From: Promethearchaeota archaeon
GTDB lineage: Archaea > Asgardarchaeota > Lokiarchaeia > Sigyniarchaeales > SOKP01
DNA length: 64,000 bases
Assembly (NCBI GenBank): GCA_016840165.1
Contig: JAEOSU010000048.1
Coordinates: 1-64,000 of the forward strand
Direction: 5' to 3'
The position numbers and the translations under genes are program-made. A model generated the notes under the pieces. It saw only the letters and a program-made list of their open reading frames with translations. It was not told the DNA's origin and did not search any database. Positions 1-8,361 of this stretch are shown here, in pieces. The stretch's first letter is position 1; every line of letters begins with the position of its first letter.

Positions 1-44
1 AATACCATTGCGGTGAATGTGGCTTGGAGTGGCGCGAAAAATAA
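1..44 (+). CDS. C-terminal tail of a zinc-ribbon protein (5' end outside window)
   Basis: Reading frame 3 of the plus strand gives thirteen residues before a TAA at 42-44: YHCGECGLEWREK. The C-x2-C-G pair followed by a tryptophan and a short charged tail is the second half of a zinc ribbon. Archaeal transcription elongation factor TFS/RPB9-type proteins end in a similar way (C-x2-C-G-x-x-W-R-E), so TFS is one candidate, but many small zinc-ribbon proteins would look the same at this length. A T-rich stretch follows. The gene identity cannot be settled inside this window. Confidence 0.5.
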   Translation, partial: YHCGECGLEWREK

Positions 45-57
45 TATAAAACGAAAA

Positions 58-83
58 TTATTTATTTATTTTTCTATTTTTTT
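58..83 (+). terminator. T-rich putative terminator
   Basis: A run dominated by T follows 14 bases after the stop of the partial zinc-ribbon gene. Archaeal transcription terminates at oligo-T stretches without needing a hairpin. It also lies in the 36 bases before the convergent coiled-coil gene ends. Assigned by composition only. Confidence 0.35.
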
Positions 84-119
84 AGAATAAACGTCTGAAT
101 ATTCCTTAAAAAATACATT

Positions 120-1352
120 TTAAGACTTGTTTAAGTCTCGTCTTAAGAGCTTAACTTTCTTCTTTAATTCTACTATTTCATCATCTTTCTTCTCAAGTTC
201 GGAGGTTATTTTAAGCTTTTCATCTTTTATTTTTTGCATTTCAGTTAAAATTCTATCTTCAATTTGCTCTGATTCGAATAGCTTATCTTTTAGTTGCTTT
301 TGTGAAGTTGCTAATTCCTTAATTTCTTTCCTTTGATCCTCATTGATATTTCTCAAATTCGCTAATTCTAATTCAAATTTTCCCGTTATGTTTCCCGATT
401 TTTGTTGTGATTCTTCGAGTTTCTCTTCCATTCGCTTCACAAATTCCTCATTAGTTTTAATTTTTTGAGTCAATTTTTCAACTTCCAACACCAATTCTTT
501 TATACGTTCTTCCTTTTTGTTAAGATCTTTCTTCATTAAGCTAAAAGTTTCTATTTGGGATTGTAATTCATTGGTTTTTTGATTTGATTTTTCAGTAGCA
601 TTTTGAAGTTCAAAAATAATTTTTTCTTTTTCGGTTAAGAGCTCATCTTTTTTATCGACCAATACCTGTAATTTGTCAAATTTTGATTTTTGGATGGTAT
701 CTTTTTGAAGATATTCAATTTGAGCGGAGAGTTCCTTAATTTTCTCATCTTTTTGCTGTATTTTCTGTGCCATCTCATTACTAGTAGATTGTTGTTGTTT
801 TAAATCATCTATAGTCTTATTTAGTTCATCGATGGTTTGAGAGGAATCTTTAAGAGAACTATTTAGTTGTGCTATATTTTCTAGTTGATTTTGGATTAGT
901 GATTCTTTTTCTTTAAGCTGTAATGCTAGAGCTTCATTTTCTTTTGTTTTAGTCTCTATAAAATTTTGTAGATCGGTAATATTTTGAGTTTGTAGTTCCT
1001 CATTTTGGACTGTTTGCTCTAAATCTTTAATCATATCATCTTTTTGTACAATGCTCTGAAGGAGATTTTCAATAGTATCATTGTTCTTTTCTGTTCCTGA
1101 TTGTAATTTTTCTTTTTCATGAAGAAGATTTTCTTTTTCACTCGTAATTTCCTCTATTTCCTTTTTTAAGTTAAGAATCTCATCATTTAATTGTTTATTT
1201 TGTTCAATGAAGAAATTCAATTGCTCTGATAGATCATCTTCCTCTTTGAGAGGTTGCTCCTCTTCGTCCGATTCTTCGATCCACCCAAGAGTGCTAAGTG
1301 CGTCAGTGATTGATTCGTCTTGCTCCTTACGATTGCGATGTTCTTCAGACAT
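120..1352 (-). CDS. long coiled-coil protein of unknown function
   Basis: This 410-residue protein is almost wholly predicted coiled coil. After an acidic, low-complexity N-terminus (about residues 1-45, with an EESDEEEQ stretch), heptad-like runs rich in E, K, Q, L and I continue to the C-terminus. There is no cysteine, no nucleotide-binding motif and no membrane segment. It resembles the rods of SMC, myosin or golgin-type proteins in composition only, which is not evidence of homology. The ATG at 1352 is the first clear start. It is transcribed toward the zinc-ribbon gene at the window edge. A scaffold, tether or cytoskeletal role is possible but is inference. Confidence 0.75.
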   Translation of the reverse strand: MSEEHRNRKEQDESITDALSTLGWIEESDEEEQPLKEEDDLSEQLNFFIEQNKQLNDEILNLKKEIEEITSEKENLLHEKEKLQSGTEKNNDTIENLLQSIVQKDDMIKDLEQTVQNEELQTQNITDLQNFIETKTKENEALALQLKEKESLIQNQLENIAQLNSSLKDSSQTIDELNKTIDDLKQQQSTSNEMAQKIQQKDEKIKELSAQIEYLQKDTIQKSKFDKLQVLVDKKDELLTEKEKIIFELQNATEKSNQKTNELQSQIETFSLMKKDLNKKEERIKELVLEVEKLTQKIKTNEEFVKRMEEKLEESQQKSGNITGKFELELANLRNINEDQRKEIKELATSQKQLKDKLFESEQIEDRILTEMQKIKDEKLKITSELEKKDDEIVELKKKVKLLRRDLNKS

Positions 1353-1465
1353 AATATTAAAGACGCGTTTAGTTCTATTAAATTTTACTAATTATAATAA
1401 AATTAGTATACAAAATAATTATTGCTCTAATCATTTCTCTTATAGAGTTTTAATAAAGAAAGGCT

Positions 1466-1951
1466 TTAATAATATCGATTAAACACATATTTCCTATCCA
1501 AAAAGAACTTTGTTATATATCCGATTGAGAGAGCAATAACAAAGCTAAGTTCTAATGGAAATCCTAAAAAATTGGTCAATATGAATTGAATCCCAATATT
1601 TTCTATTGTCGTGAAAATCGCAAAAATCAGGTACTTCAGAAATTCTCTTGATGTCTCTTTTAGTTTAGAGCCCTTCTTTTTAAAAACAATGTATTTATCT
1701 AAGAAGAATTTTATTATATAGGTAATTCCCACCGCTAATATGGAGCCTATTAATTCCGGCATATTAAAGGGATTTGTGGAGCAATAGAGAAGTTGGATAA
1801 TATCAATAGATCCCAAAGAATTACAGATAACAGGATAAAAAATGATCTGGTTCATTTTTTGTATAATATAATTTAAAATAATCATACAAATTGCAAAAAT
1901 AAAATAAAGGATCATTTGTGTTTTGATATCTTCTTTCTCTATCGTAATCAT
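1466..1951 (-). CDS. GtrA-like multi-pass membrane protein
   Basis: About four membrane segments are visible. The family signature occurs twice, as KFFLDKYIVF near the middle and KFFLDRKYVF at the C-terminus; these repeated F-L-D-(K/R)-x-x-V-F motifs end each half of GtrA/DPMS-type proteins, which help move or anchor polyprenyl-linked sugars in the membrane. The start was taken at the ATG at 1951. A TTG at 1978 would add nine residues but would overlap the end of the upstream zinc-ribbon gene. It is the last gene in a close series with the two genes at 1957-2840, which suggests co-transcription. The substrate is unknown. Confidence 0.75.
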   Translation of the reverse strand: MITIEKEDIKTQMILYFIFAICMIILNYIIQKMNQIIFYPVICNSLGSIDIIQLLYCSTNPFNMPELIGSILAVGITYIIKFFLDKYIVFKKKGSKLKETSREFLKYLIFAIFTTIENIGIQFILTNFLGFPLELSFVIALSIGYITKFFLDRKYVFNRYY

Positions 1952-1956
1952 CCCAT

Positions 1957-2265
1957 TTAAGTTAATTTTGCCCCGCAAGATTCACAAAAACGTAAGTTAT
2001 TATGGGGAATTTCAGCACCACATATATTGCATACTCTTTTTTCGTGGATAATTGATGACTTTTCTTGAAGGGGGATATTAATTTCATTTTGAGAGTTCTG
2101 CTCAATTTGTTGCTGAGTTCTTTCTCTTCGATTTGAAGATCGACAAGAATATTGTAAAATGTAAACGAACGGAATAAATAAAAGCTCACCGAGAATAGGG
2201 AGGAAGAATAGGCTAATAATTAATAAGACAATTGATATTGCAAGAATAATGTATTGTTTTTTCAT
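1957..2265 (-). CDS. small membrane protein with C-terminal zinc ribbon
   Basis: The protein has 102 residues. Residues 1-40 form one or two hydrophobic membrane segments, followed by a basic, glutamine-rich linker. The last 25 residues form a zinc ribbon of the zinc_ribbon_2/DUF2116 style, with C-x2-C-G and C-x2-C-G-A pairs separated by about 13 residues and ending in KLT. Such proteins are common and poorly characterised in archaea. It sits between the EMC3-like gene (gap about 35 bases) and the GtrA-like gene (5-base gap with the start chosen here), so a shared membrane-related operon is likely. No catalytic residues are seen. Confidence 0.7.
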   Translation of the reverse strand: MKKQYIILAISIVLLIISLFFLPILGELLFIPFVYILQYSCRSSNRRERTQQQIEQNSQNEINIPLQEKSSIIHEKRVCNICGAEIPHNNLRFCESCGAKLT

Positions 2266-2300
2266 ATGATGTCAATTAGTTGTTTTCAATAGTTCAAGAT

Positions 2301-2840
2301 TTATGATATTTCAACAATTAAAGGGGTTTCATTAAAACTTATCTTGTTAGAATAGAATTTGATTAATCCTATCTTGTTTAGTTTCCATGGATCATCATTT
2401 TCTTTCTTATATTTATAAAGTTTTTTTAATAAGTAATAAAGAAGCGAGAAAGTAATAGAAAAGATCAGATATACTGAAAACCAGCCACTATTATTTAGGA
2501 TTGTGAATGGAAGCAACCCTGTATTATAGTCTGCATAAATAAATCCGATCACGTAAAAAATAACTAAAAACAAGATTAATCGCAGACATTGAGGGAGAAA
2601 TTGCTTGCTCATCATCTGCCTAGTTAATTGCATTGACTCATGCTGTAGTTGTCGCATCATCTGGTAATCTCCAAGAGATTGAGCCGTTCGCATTCTTTCT
2701 TGTAAATTTCTAGCTTCTTCTTGAATTTCTTTGGCAGCTTCAGGGTTAATTCCTAAAATCTTGTTTAAAATTATTCCAAGCGCCACCATACCAACAGTTA
2801 TAAATAAAATTTGAAGAATTACTGCTAAATTTGAAATAAT
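2301..2840 (-). CDS. EMC3/TMCO1-like (DUF106) membrane insertase
   Basis: The pattern is that of archaeal DUF106 proteins of the Oxa1/YidC/EMC3/TMCO1 superfamily, which insert proteins into the membrane: a transmembrane helix, a charged coiled-coil hairpin (EEARNLQERM to MQLTRQMMSK), then two more membrane helices. The first ATG (2789) falls in the middle of helix 1 and would remove half of it. The frame stays open for 17 to 21 more codons upstream and restores the helix (ISNLAVILQILFITVG), but contains no ATG, GTG or TTG. An ATT at 2840 lies two bases after GGTGATC, a seven-base complement to the usual archaeal 16S 3' end. I place the start there as inference. It leads the series with the zinc-ribbon and GtrA-like genes. 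Confidence 0.75.
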   Translation of the reverse strand: MISNLAVILQILFITVGMVALGIILNKILGINPEAAKEIQEEARNLQERMRTAQSLGDYQMMRQLQHESMQLTRQMMSKQFLPQCLRLILFLVIFYVIGFIYADYNTGLLPFTILNNSGWFSVYLIFSITFSLLYYLLKKLYKYKKENDDPWKLNKIGLIKFYSNKISFNETPLIVEIS

Positions 2841-2980
2841 TTGATCACCAATTCATTAAAAATGGCATTTCAATTAAATTTTGTTATATGGTATATTAAT
2901 TTTCCAAAATAAAAAGGGCGCATATATTCTGAAGTATGTTTCTAAATATCAACATGAACTTTAGAATGCTTGGTCTATAA

Positions 2981-4069
2981 TTATTTAAGATTTCCGTTCA
3001 GATATCCTTGAATGTATTTTGAGGCTAACGTTTTCCAAGTTGCTGGCATAGATGAAGCTATCGCACATCCAAGTCTACAATTTGTACAAAATTCGAAATC
3101 ATCATGATTCTGGATTATCTTTCTCACCTCAGATACTTTATATAGTTCTGATATTGGATATTTGAGCGCATTGATGCTAAGAAGAGGATGGATTTTACAT
3201 GGAAAATCAACAAAACCATCATTTCTTATAAAGAGATAAGATTGTGCCACATGGCATCTTAATATTTTTTGATTATAATTCGGAAAACCCCCGAAACCTC
3301 CTTTTTCAATAATCTGCACGCTAAGAGAATCAGTCAATATGTTTTTGTAATTTTTATGTAATAAGCGTATCATATTTGCCCACAATGATAAGGGGGGGAT
3401 TAGATCATCAATATCTTCAATCTTGTATTGTTTATCAGAAAATTCGCGTATGATATTTTCGCAAGGATACAGTTCAATTGAACATTCATGTTGTTCAGCT
3501 AATTCACAGAGTCTATAAAGTTTATTAATATTATCGCGCATAACAACTGTACTAATAATTACTTTAATTCCACGAGCATTCGCATATTCAATCGTTTTAA
3601 GCACTTTATCAAAAATTTTAAGTCCACGCTTTTTATTATGTTGTTCAGCGTCTGGATAATCTAAGGAAAGTAAGATATAGTCTAACCCATCAAGATTCCC
3701 ATTTTCATGAAAGAGTTTGGGCATTAAATAACCATTAGTAGCAATTCCATTCATAAAATCATGCTTTACTCCCGCATGATAGATAAGCTCAGGTAAATCA
3801 TTGCGCAATGTTGGTTCTCCTCCCGTAAAAGATAACGCGTTAACACCTAAATCCGCAAGTTCATCAATAATGTATTTTATTTGTGCCGTCGTCATTTCAT
3901 TAGACTTATAGGAAGAAGGCAATTTTGGAATTGAGCAAAAAGAACATGAAGCATTACACTTTAAAGTCAGCTCTATCTGGGCGCTATATGGTTTTTTTAT
4001 CTTAGTGAATTTATTCAACAGAAAATTCCTAAGATACCTGAAACAGTTTTTTACCCTCATCGGAGGCAT
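2981..4069 (-). CDS. radical SAM protein with SPASM-like C-terminus
   Basis: The radical SAM cluster motif is CNASCSFC (C-x3-C-x2-C), followed by the SAM-binding FTGGEPTLR. The C-terminal third has further cysteines (FPCKIH, then CTNCRLGC), as in SPASM-domain enzymes that modify peptides or small molecules, such as PqqE/MoaA-like proteins and anaerobic sulfatase-maturating enzymes. The frame can begin at a GTG (4078), but that GTG overlaps a GGGTGA ribosome-binding motif that fits the ATG at 4069 with eight bases spacing, so 4069 is chosen. No precursor peptide gene is evident next door. The substrate is unknown. It is not a typical glycyl-radical activase, which carries extra ferredoxin-like clusters. 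Confidence 0.8.
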   Translation of the reverse strand: MPPMRVKNCFRYLRNFLLNKFTKIKKPYSAQIELTLKCNASCSFCSIPKLPSSYKSNEMTTAQIKYIIDELADLGVNALSFTGGEPTLRNDLPELIYHAGVKHDFMNGIATNGYLMPKLFHENGNLDGLDYILLSLDYPDAEQHNKKRGLKIFDKVLKTIEYANARGIKVIISTVVMRDNINKLYRLCELAEQHECSIELYPCENIIREFSDKQYKIEDIDDLIPPLSLWANMIRLLHKNYKNILTDSLSVQIIEKGGFGGFPNYNQKILRCHVAQSYLFIRNDGFVDFPCKIHPLLSINALKYPISELYKVSEVRKIIQNHDDFEFCTNCRLGCAIASSMPATWKTLASKYIQGYLNGNLK

Positions 4070-4192
4070 TGTAGTCACCCATAAATCAATAGAACTTATT
4101 GCTATTTGATAATAAGCATTTAAAAATTAATTCACTTAGAAATGCTGTTACATACTAATAAATTATTTCTTATATGAATAATTTATCTTAAT

Positions 4193-6001
4193 ATGGGAAA
4201 AAAGAAGAGCGTTAATTTCTCTGAAAGAAGAGAAAAATTTCTTACTTACCAATATAAAACCTCATTACGTCAAATTTTATCTTATTTATGGGAATATAAA
4301 CGAATTTTTTATACTGTGCTATTTTTTGGAATCCTCCAAAGTATTCTTTTTTTAACCTTTCCTCTTTTTTTAGGTCCAGCAATGGATGTTTTAGTGAATC
4401 CTAGTATTCCACTCGGAAATATTCTCCCCATATTTTTTACAATAATGAGTATTCAAATTTTTGTGGGTATACTCTTTGGTGTTAGGATATATATTAACAG
4501 GTGGATTGGTGCTAATGTTATATATAATTTAAGAAATGATGTATTTCGGACAATTCAGATGATGAGTTTTGAATGGCTTGATAAAAATAAAACAGGAGAG
4601 TTAATTTCAAGGTCAACTAGTGACGTTAATCTGCTTAAGGAATTTCTCGGGAATAATTTTCAATACTTTATTCGGCAGTGTGTGACCTTTTCATTTAGTT
4701 TTGTGATTCTTTTTTTAATAAATATAGAATTAGCTTTTTTCGTTTTGATAATCTCTCCTGCTCTTTTTTATGTATTGTTGATGTTTCGGAGAAAGCTAAG
4801 ACCAGTTTTTAAGCGATCCCGTGAGAAGTATGCCGATCTTACCCATGTAATTCAAGAAAGTGTACAAGGTATAAAGGTAATCAAGTCATTTGGGAGAGAA
4901 TCCTATGAACTGGGTAAATTTTCAAATGAAAATGATAGTTATTTTAAAAAATCCTTACGTATTATTAGGCTTCAAGCGATATTCGACCCAATTATATATC
5001 TTATCGATAATGTAGCCTTTTTAATTGTACTTTTATTAGGAGGTATTCTTGTTCTTGATGGGAACATGACATTTGGAGACTTATTTGCCTTTGTGATGGT
5101 TTTAAATTTTTCTGTGGAACCACTATATTATATATCACGTTTCCTTGGAAATCTACCTCAAATTTCTGAAACGTGCGACAGAGTTGTCTCAATACTTAAT
5201 TCAGAAGTTAAAGTTATAGAAAATAAGAATGCCAAAGAGATGCCTCCCATCAAAGGGGAGATTGAATTCAGAAACGTGAGTTTTAAATATGGTAATGAAA
5301 GTGAACATTATATTTTAAAAAATATCAATTTTAAAATCAGTCCTGGAGAAAATATAGCGATATTAGGACCAACTGGCTCAGGAAAATCTACATTAGTAAA
5401 GCTAATTCCTCGATTTTATGATATTTCTGAAGGAGAAATCTATATTGATGGCATTAATATTAAAGATGTAAGCTTTAAATCATTAAGAAAACAAATTGGA
5501 TACGTTTCTCAAGATAGAATCCTCTTTTCTCGCACAATTAAAGAAAATATTGCTTTTGGAAAAGAAGAACTTGATTTAGAAGATATTAAAAAGGCAGCTA
5601 TTGCCTCAGATATACATCAATTTATAGAAGAAGAACTTAATGATAAATATAATACTGAGGTGAGTGAGAGAGGTACTTCTTTATCTGGAGGCCAAAAACA
5701 ACGAATTTCCATTGCTCGAGCTCTTGCAGTTAAACCAAAAATCTTAATCCTAGATGACGCAACATCATCTGTCGATGTTGATACAGAATATAAGATACAG
5801 CGGCATTTCCAAGAAGTGTTCAAAAATTCCACTACATTCCTAATTACCCAAAGGTTATCCAGCATAAGAAATGCGGATCGCATTATAGTCTTAGAAAATG
5901 GTGAAATCGCTCAGATTGGGACACACGAAGAATTAATGTCTCAAGAAAATGGCATATATAGAAATATGTTTATGACATTGAAAGTGGAGGAGCGAGCATA
6001 A
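4193..6001 (+). CDS. ABC exporter half-transporter, degenerate ATPase site subunit
   Basis: This is a type IV (MsbA/LmrA-like) exporter half with an N-terminal six-helix membrane domain (about residues 30-330) and a C-terminal ATPase. Walker A is GPTGSGKS (392-399) and the signature is canonical LSGGQ (497-501). The Walker B ends LDDATSS, with Asp522 in place of the catalytic glutamate, and the H-loop has Gln553 (ITQRLS) in place of histidine. These are the marks of the inactive-site partner in heterodimeric exporters such as TM287/288 or TmrAB. The next gene begins one base after this stop, so the two are translated together. The cargo (drug, lipid or peptide) cannot be read from the sequence. 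Confidence 0.93.
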   Translation: MGKKKSVNFSERREKFLTYQYKTSLRQILSYLWEYKRIFYTVLFFGILQSILFLTFPLFLGPAMDVLVNPSIPLGNILPIFFTIMSIQIFVGILFGVRIYINRWIGANVIYNLRNDVFRTIQMMSFEWLDKNKTGELISRSTSDVNLLKEFLGNNFQYFIRQCVTFSFSFVILFLINIELAFFVLIISPALFYVLLMFRRKLRPVFKRSREKYADLTHVIQESVQGIKVIKSFGRESYELGKFSNENDSYFKKSLRIIRLQAIFDPIIYLIDNVAFLIVLLLGGILVLDGNMTFGDLFAFVMVLNFSVEPLYYISRFLGNLPQISETCDRVVSILNSEVKVIENKNAKEMPPIKGEIEFRNVSFKYGNESEHYILKNINFKISPGENIAILGPTGSGKSTLVKLIPRFYDISEGEIYIDGINIKDVSFKSLRKQIGYVSQDRILFSRTIKENIAFGKEELDLEDIKKAAIASDIHQFIEEELNDKYNTEVSERGTSLSGGQKQRISIARALAVKPKILILDDATSSVDVDTEYKIQRHFQEVFKNSTTFLITQRLSSIRNADRIIVLENGEIAQIGTHEELMSQENGIYRNMFMTLKVEERA

Positions 6002-6002
6002 G

Positions 6003-7910
6003 ATGAGATCAAGGAAAGCTAAATTAATTTCCACCGAGGAAGAAAAAAGTAGTAATATAAGTTCTTTAAAAGTCATTAAACAGCTTTTCAGCTTTATTGG
6101 GCAGGCTAATAAAAAGTTAATTTCTATTTTAGTCATAATCATCATTATCAACGTCATTGTGAATTGGTTCACCCCACTAATCTTTGGCGCGTTAGTTGAT
6201 GATGGTTTAGGGGGTGGAATAGGAGCAACTGGAGGTGATATTGAAGTTGTGATAACTTTAGGCACTCTCTTTTTTTTCCTTACGATTATAGGAGTATTGA
6301 CTCGGATTATTCAAGGGTATATTATTTCAAAATTGGCTACATTGACTATGTATTATCTACGTTATGAATTATTCGTGAAATTCCAAGCTCTAGGACTAGA
6401 TTATCATGATACTCCAAAACGAACAACTGGGAAAAAGATAAATTATTTAACAGGAGATGTAAATACTATTCAACAACTAATTCAATCTGGGTTGCTCATT
6501 TCTCTTCCAAATATCTTTTTAGTATTTGGGTCTTTAATTTTTATGATACTTCTTAGTCCAGAACTTACTTTAGTTGCATTTCTAATTGTTCCTGGTTTTT
6601 TTGGAATTGCGGGGGTGTTATTTAGAAAGGCACGAAAATACTATAAAGAGTTAAGAGAGCGAGTAGCGAATGTAACAAGTATTTTAGACGAATCTATCAT
6701 GGGTATGAAAGTGATCCAGTCTTATGCCGTTGAGGATGAAAATTATCAAGAATTTGTTAAGGCTACCGAAAAAGAAAGAAAAACCACAATGAAAACCGCT
6801 AAATTGAATGCATTTATTCCCGGTACAATTATTTTAGTAATTACGTTTGGTATTGGATTGCTCCTTCTCGCATCAGGTACCTTGATACGAGCTGGTTCTT
6901 TAACGCAAGGCACACTAATTTCCTTTATTTTTTATATATTCATGTTTTTTGAACCCTTATTTTCATTAATTAGTTTCGTAACCATGCTCCAAAATTCTAT
7001 TGCTGCGGGAAGAAGAATTATTTCTCTACTAAATGAGGAGGTTTCTATTCTAGAAGATATCAATGCAGTAAAAATCAACGATGTTAAAGCTAAAATCGAA
7101 TATATAGATGTTGGATTTTCTTATGATACTGATAATTTAGTATTAAAAGATATCAATCTAAGAGTAAAAGAAAATGAACGATTAGCTATCGTTGGCTATA
7201 CGGGAGCAGGAAAATCCACATTTATCAAACTTTTAAGCCGGTTTTATGATCCAACAAAAGGCGAAATAAAAATTGACGGAATTAATCTTAAAAAAATTGA
7301 ACTAAAAAGCTTACGGACGCTAATGGGAATTGTATTGCAAGAAAACTTTCTTTTCTCAGGGACTGTCAAGGAAAACATCCAATATGGGAAATTAAATGCA
7401 ACTGACCATGAAATCATTGAAGCCGCCAAAAAAGTAAATGCCCACGAATTTATCACTAATTTAGAAAAGGGTTACGATACGATAGTAGGAGAACGGGGAA
7501 ATAAACTTTCTGAGGGGCAGCGCCAACTGATAGCATTTGCCAGAGCTCTGATTTCTAATCCTCCAATCTTAATTTTGGATGAAGCTACTTCTTCCATCGA
7601 TCCGTATAGTGAATTGCTGATCCAACAAGCATTAGAAACCCTTTTAAAAGGTCGGACTAGCATTTCAATTGCCCATCGTTTATCTACGGTTATTAATTCT
7701 GATCGCATAATTGTTCTTGATAAGGGAAGAATTATCGAAGAGGGATCTCATGAAGAACTAGTTAAAAAAAATGGTCTTTATAACCATCTTTATAAAATGC
7801 AGTTTAAAGATCCCTACAAAAAGGAAGAGATTGACGAAGAACCATTTGAAATTAATGGGATTAATAATAAATTTGATAATGATGATGATAGATTTCCGAG
7901 ATTCTTTTAA
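6003..7910 (+). CDS. ABC exporter half-transporter, catalytic ATPase subunit
   Basis: This is the second half of the heterodimeric exporter: six membrane helices followed by an ATPase with Walker A GYTGAGKS, Walker B ILILDEATSS (catalytic Glu527) and an intact H-loop histidine (His558, IAHRLS). Its signature motif is altered to LSEGQ (502-506). In the dimer, this signature would face the degenerate Walker site of the partner, and the partner's intact LSGGQ would face this subunit's catalytic site, giving one active and one inactive ATP site. About 45 residues after the ATPase form an acidic, asparagine/aspartate-rich tail. It ends close to a convergent zinc-ribbon gene. Confidence 0.93.
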   Translation: MRSRKAKLISTEEEKSSNISSLKVIKQLFSFIGQANKKLISILVIIIIINVIVNWFTPLIFGALVDDGLGGGIGATGGDIEVVITLGTLFFFLTIIGVLTRIIQGYIISKLATLTMYYLRYELFVKFQALGLDYHDTPKRTTGKKINYLTGDVNTIQQLIQSGLLISLPNIFLVFGSLIFMILLSPELTLVAFLIVPGFFGIAGVLFRKARKYYKELRERVANVTSILDESIMGMKVIQSYAVEDENYQEFVKATEKERKTTMKTAKLNAFIPGTIILVITFGIGLLLLASGTLIRAGSLTQGTLISFIFYIFMFFEPLFSLISFVTMLQNSIAAGRRIISLLNEEVSILEDINAVKINDVKAKIEYIDVGFSYDTDNLVLKDINLRVKENERLAIVGYTGAGKSTFIKLLSRFYDPTKGEIKIDGINLKKIELKSLRTLMGIVLQENFLFSGTVKENIQYGKLNATDHEIIEAAKKVNAHEFITNLEKGYDTIVGERGNKLSEGQRQLIAFARALISNPPILILDEATSSIDPYSELLIQQALETLLKGRTSISIAHRLSTVINSDRIIVLDKGRIIEEGSHEELVKKNGLYNHLYKMQFKDPYKKEEIDEEPFEINGINNKFDNDDDRFPRFF

Positions 7911-7933
7911 TAAAAAGGAAAATAATAAAAGTA

Positions 7934-8275
7934 CTACTGAATCTCATATCCACATCGTTTGCAAATATAAATACGCTTATAAATCTTGATTCCTCCCATT
8001 TGGTGTAAAATTTGGTTTTTATCCTCTTCTGAACGAAAATCAGTGCCACCACATTCAGGACAAACTCTTCGCCCCTCAACTGGAGGTCTCTCAAGTGCTT
8101 TTTCTTCCTCTTCTTGTCTTTCAACCACTTCCGATGGCTTTACATAGCTCTCTTTAACAGGAGATTCGCTTAGTGTTTTATCAGAAGCCACAGACGGTGA
8201 ATTACTCATAAGCAAATCTAACTTTTTATTAATATTTTCAAGTAAATTGAGAACTTTATCTTCAAAATCAGTCAA
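7934..8275 (-). CDS. small protein with coiled-coil N-terminus and C-terminal zinc ribbon
   Basis: The protein has 113 residues. The N-terminus (about 1-25) is a short amphipathic helix, followed by a disordered linker rich in S, E, V and P. The C-terminus carries a zinc ribbon, CPECG and CKRCG, separated by about 30 residues. There is no ATG near the N-terminus; a TTG at 8275 is the likely start, with an AGGAG about ten bases upstream. It is convergent with the exporter genes and stands alone in a single-gene unit. I do not recognise the family; a nucleic-acid or protein-binding adaptor is conceivable. Confidence 0.65.
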   Translation of the reverse strand: MTDFEDKVLNLLENINKKLDLLMSNSPSVASDKTLSESPVKESYVKPSEVVERQEEEEKALERPPVEGRRVCPECGGTDFRSEEDKNQILHQMGGIKIYKRIYICKRCGYEIQ

Positions 8276-8361
8276 AATACATATTCTCCTTATTAAATGT
8301 ATATTATATTTACTAAATAATCAAAAATAATAATTATAAATATATGTAAAAGAATAACTGA

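Noticed and set aside
1207..1482. Open frame of 91 codons on the plus strand opposite the start of the coiled-coil gene
   Set aside because: It is the antisense of the acidic, glutamate-rich coding region (serine-rich translation) and has no ribosome-binding site or family pattern.
2981..4069. Radical SAM gene as activating enzyme for the glycyl radical enzyme at 31497-33857
   Set aside because: It is 27 kb away, lacks the extra ferredoxin-type cluster insert of most such activases and has a SPASM-like C-terminus.
7861..8124. Minus-strand frame of 87 codons overlapping the zinc-ribbon gene
   Set aside because: It lies in another frame of the zinc-ribbon gene, whose paired cysteines show the true frame.
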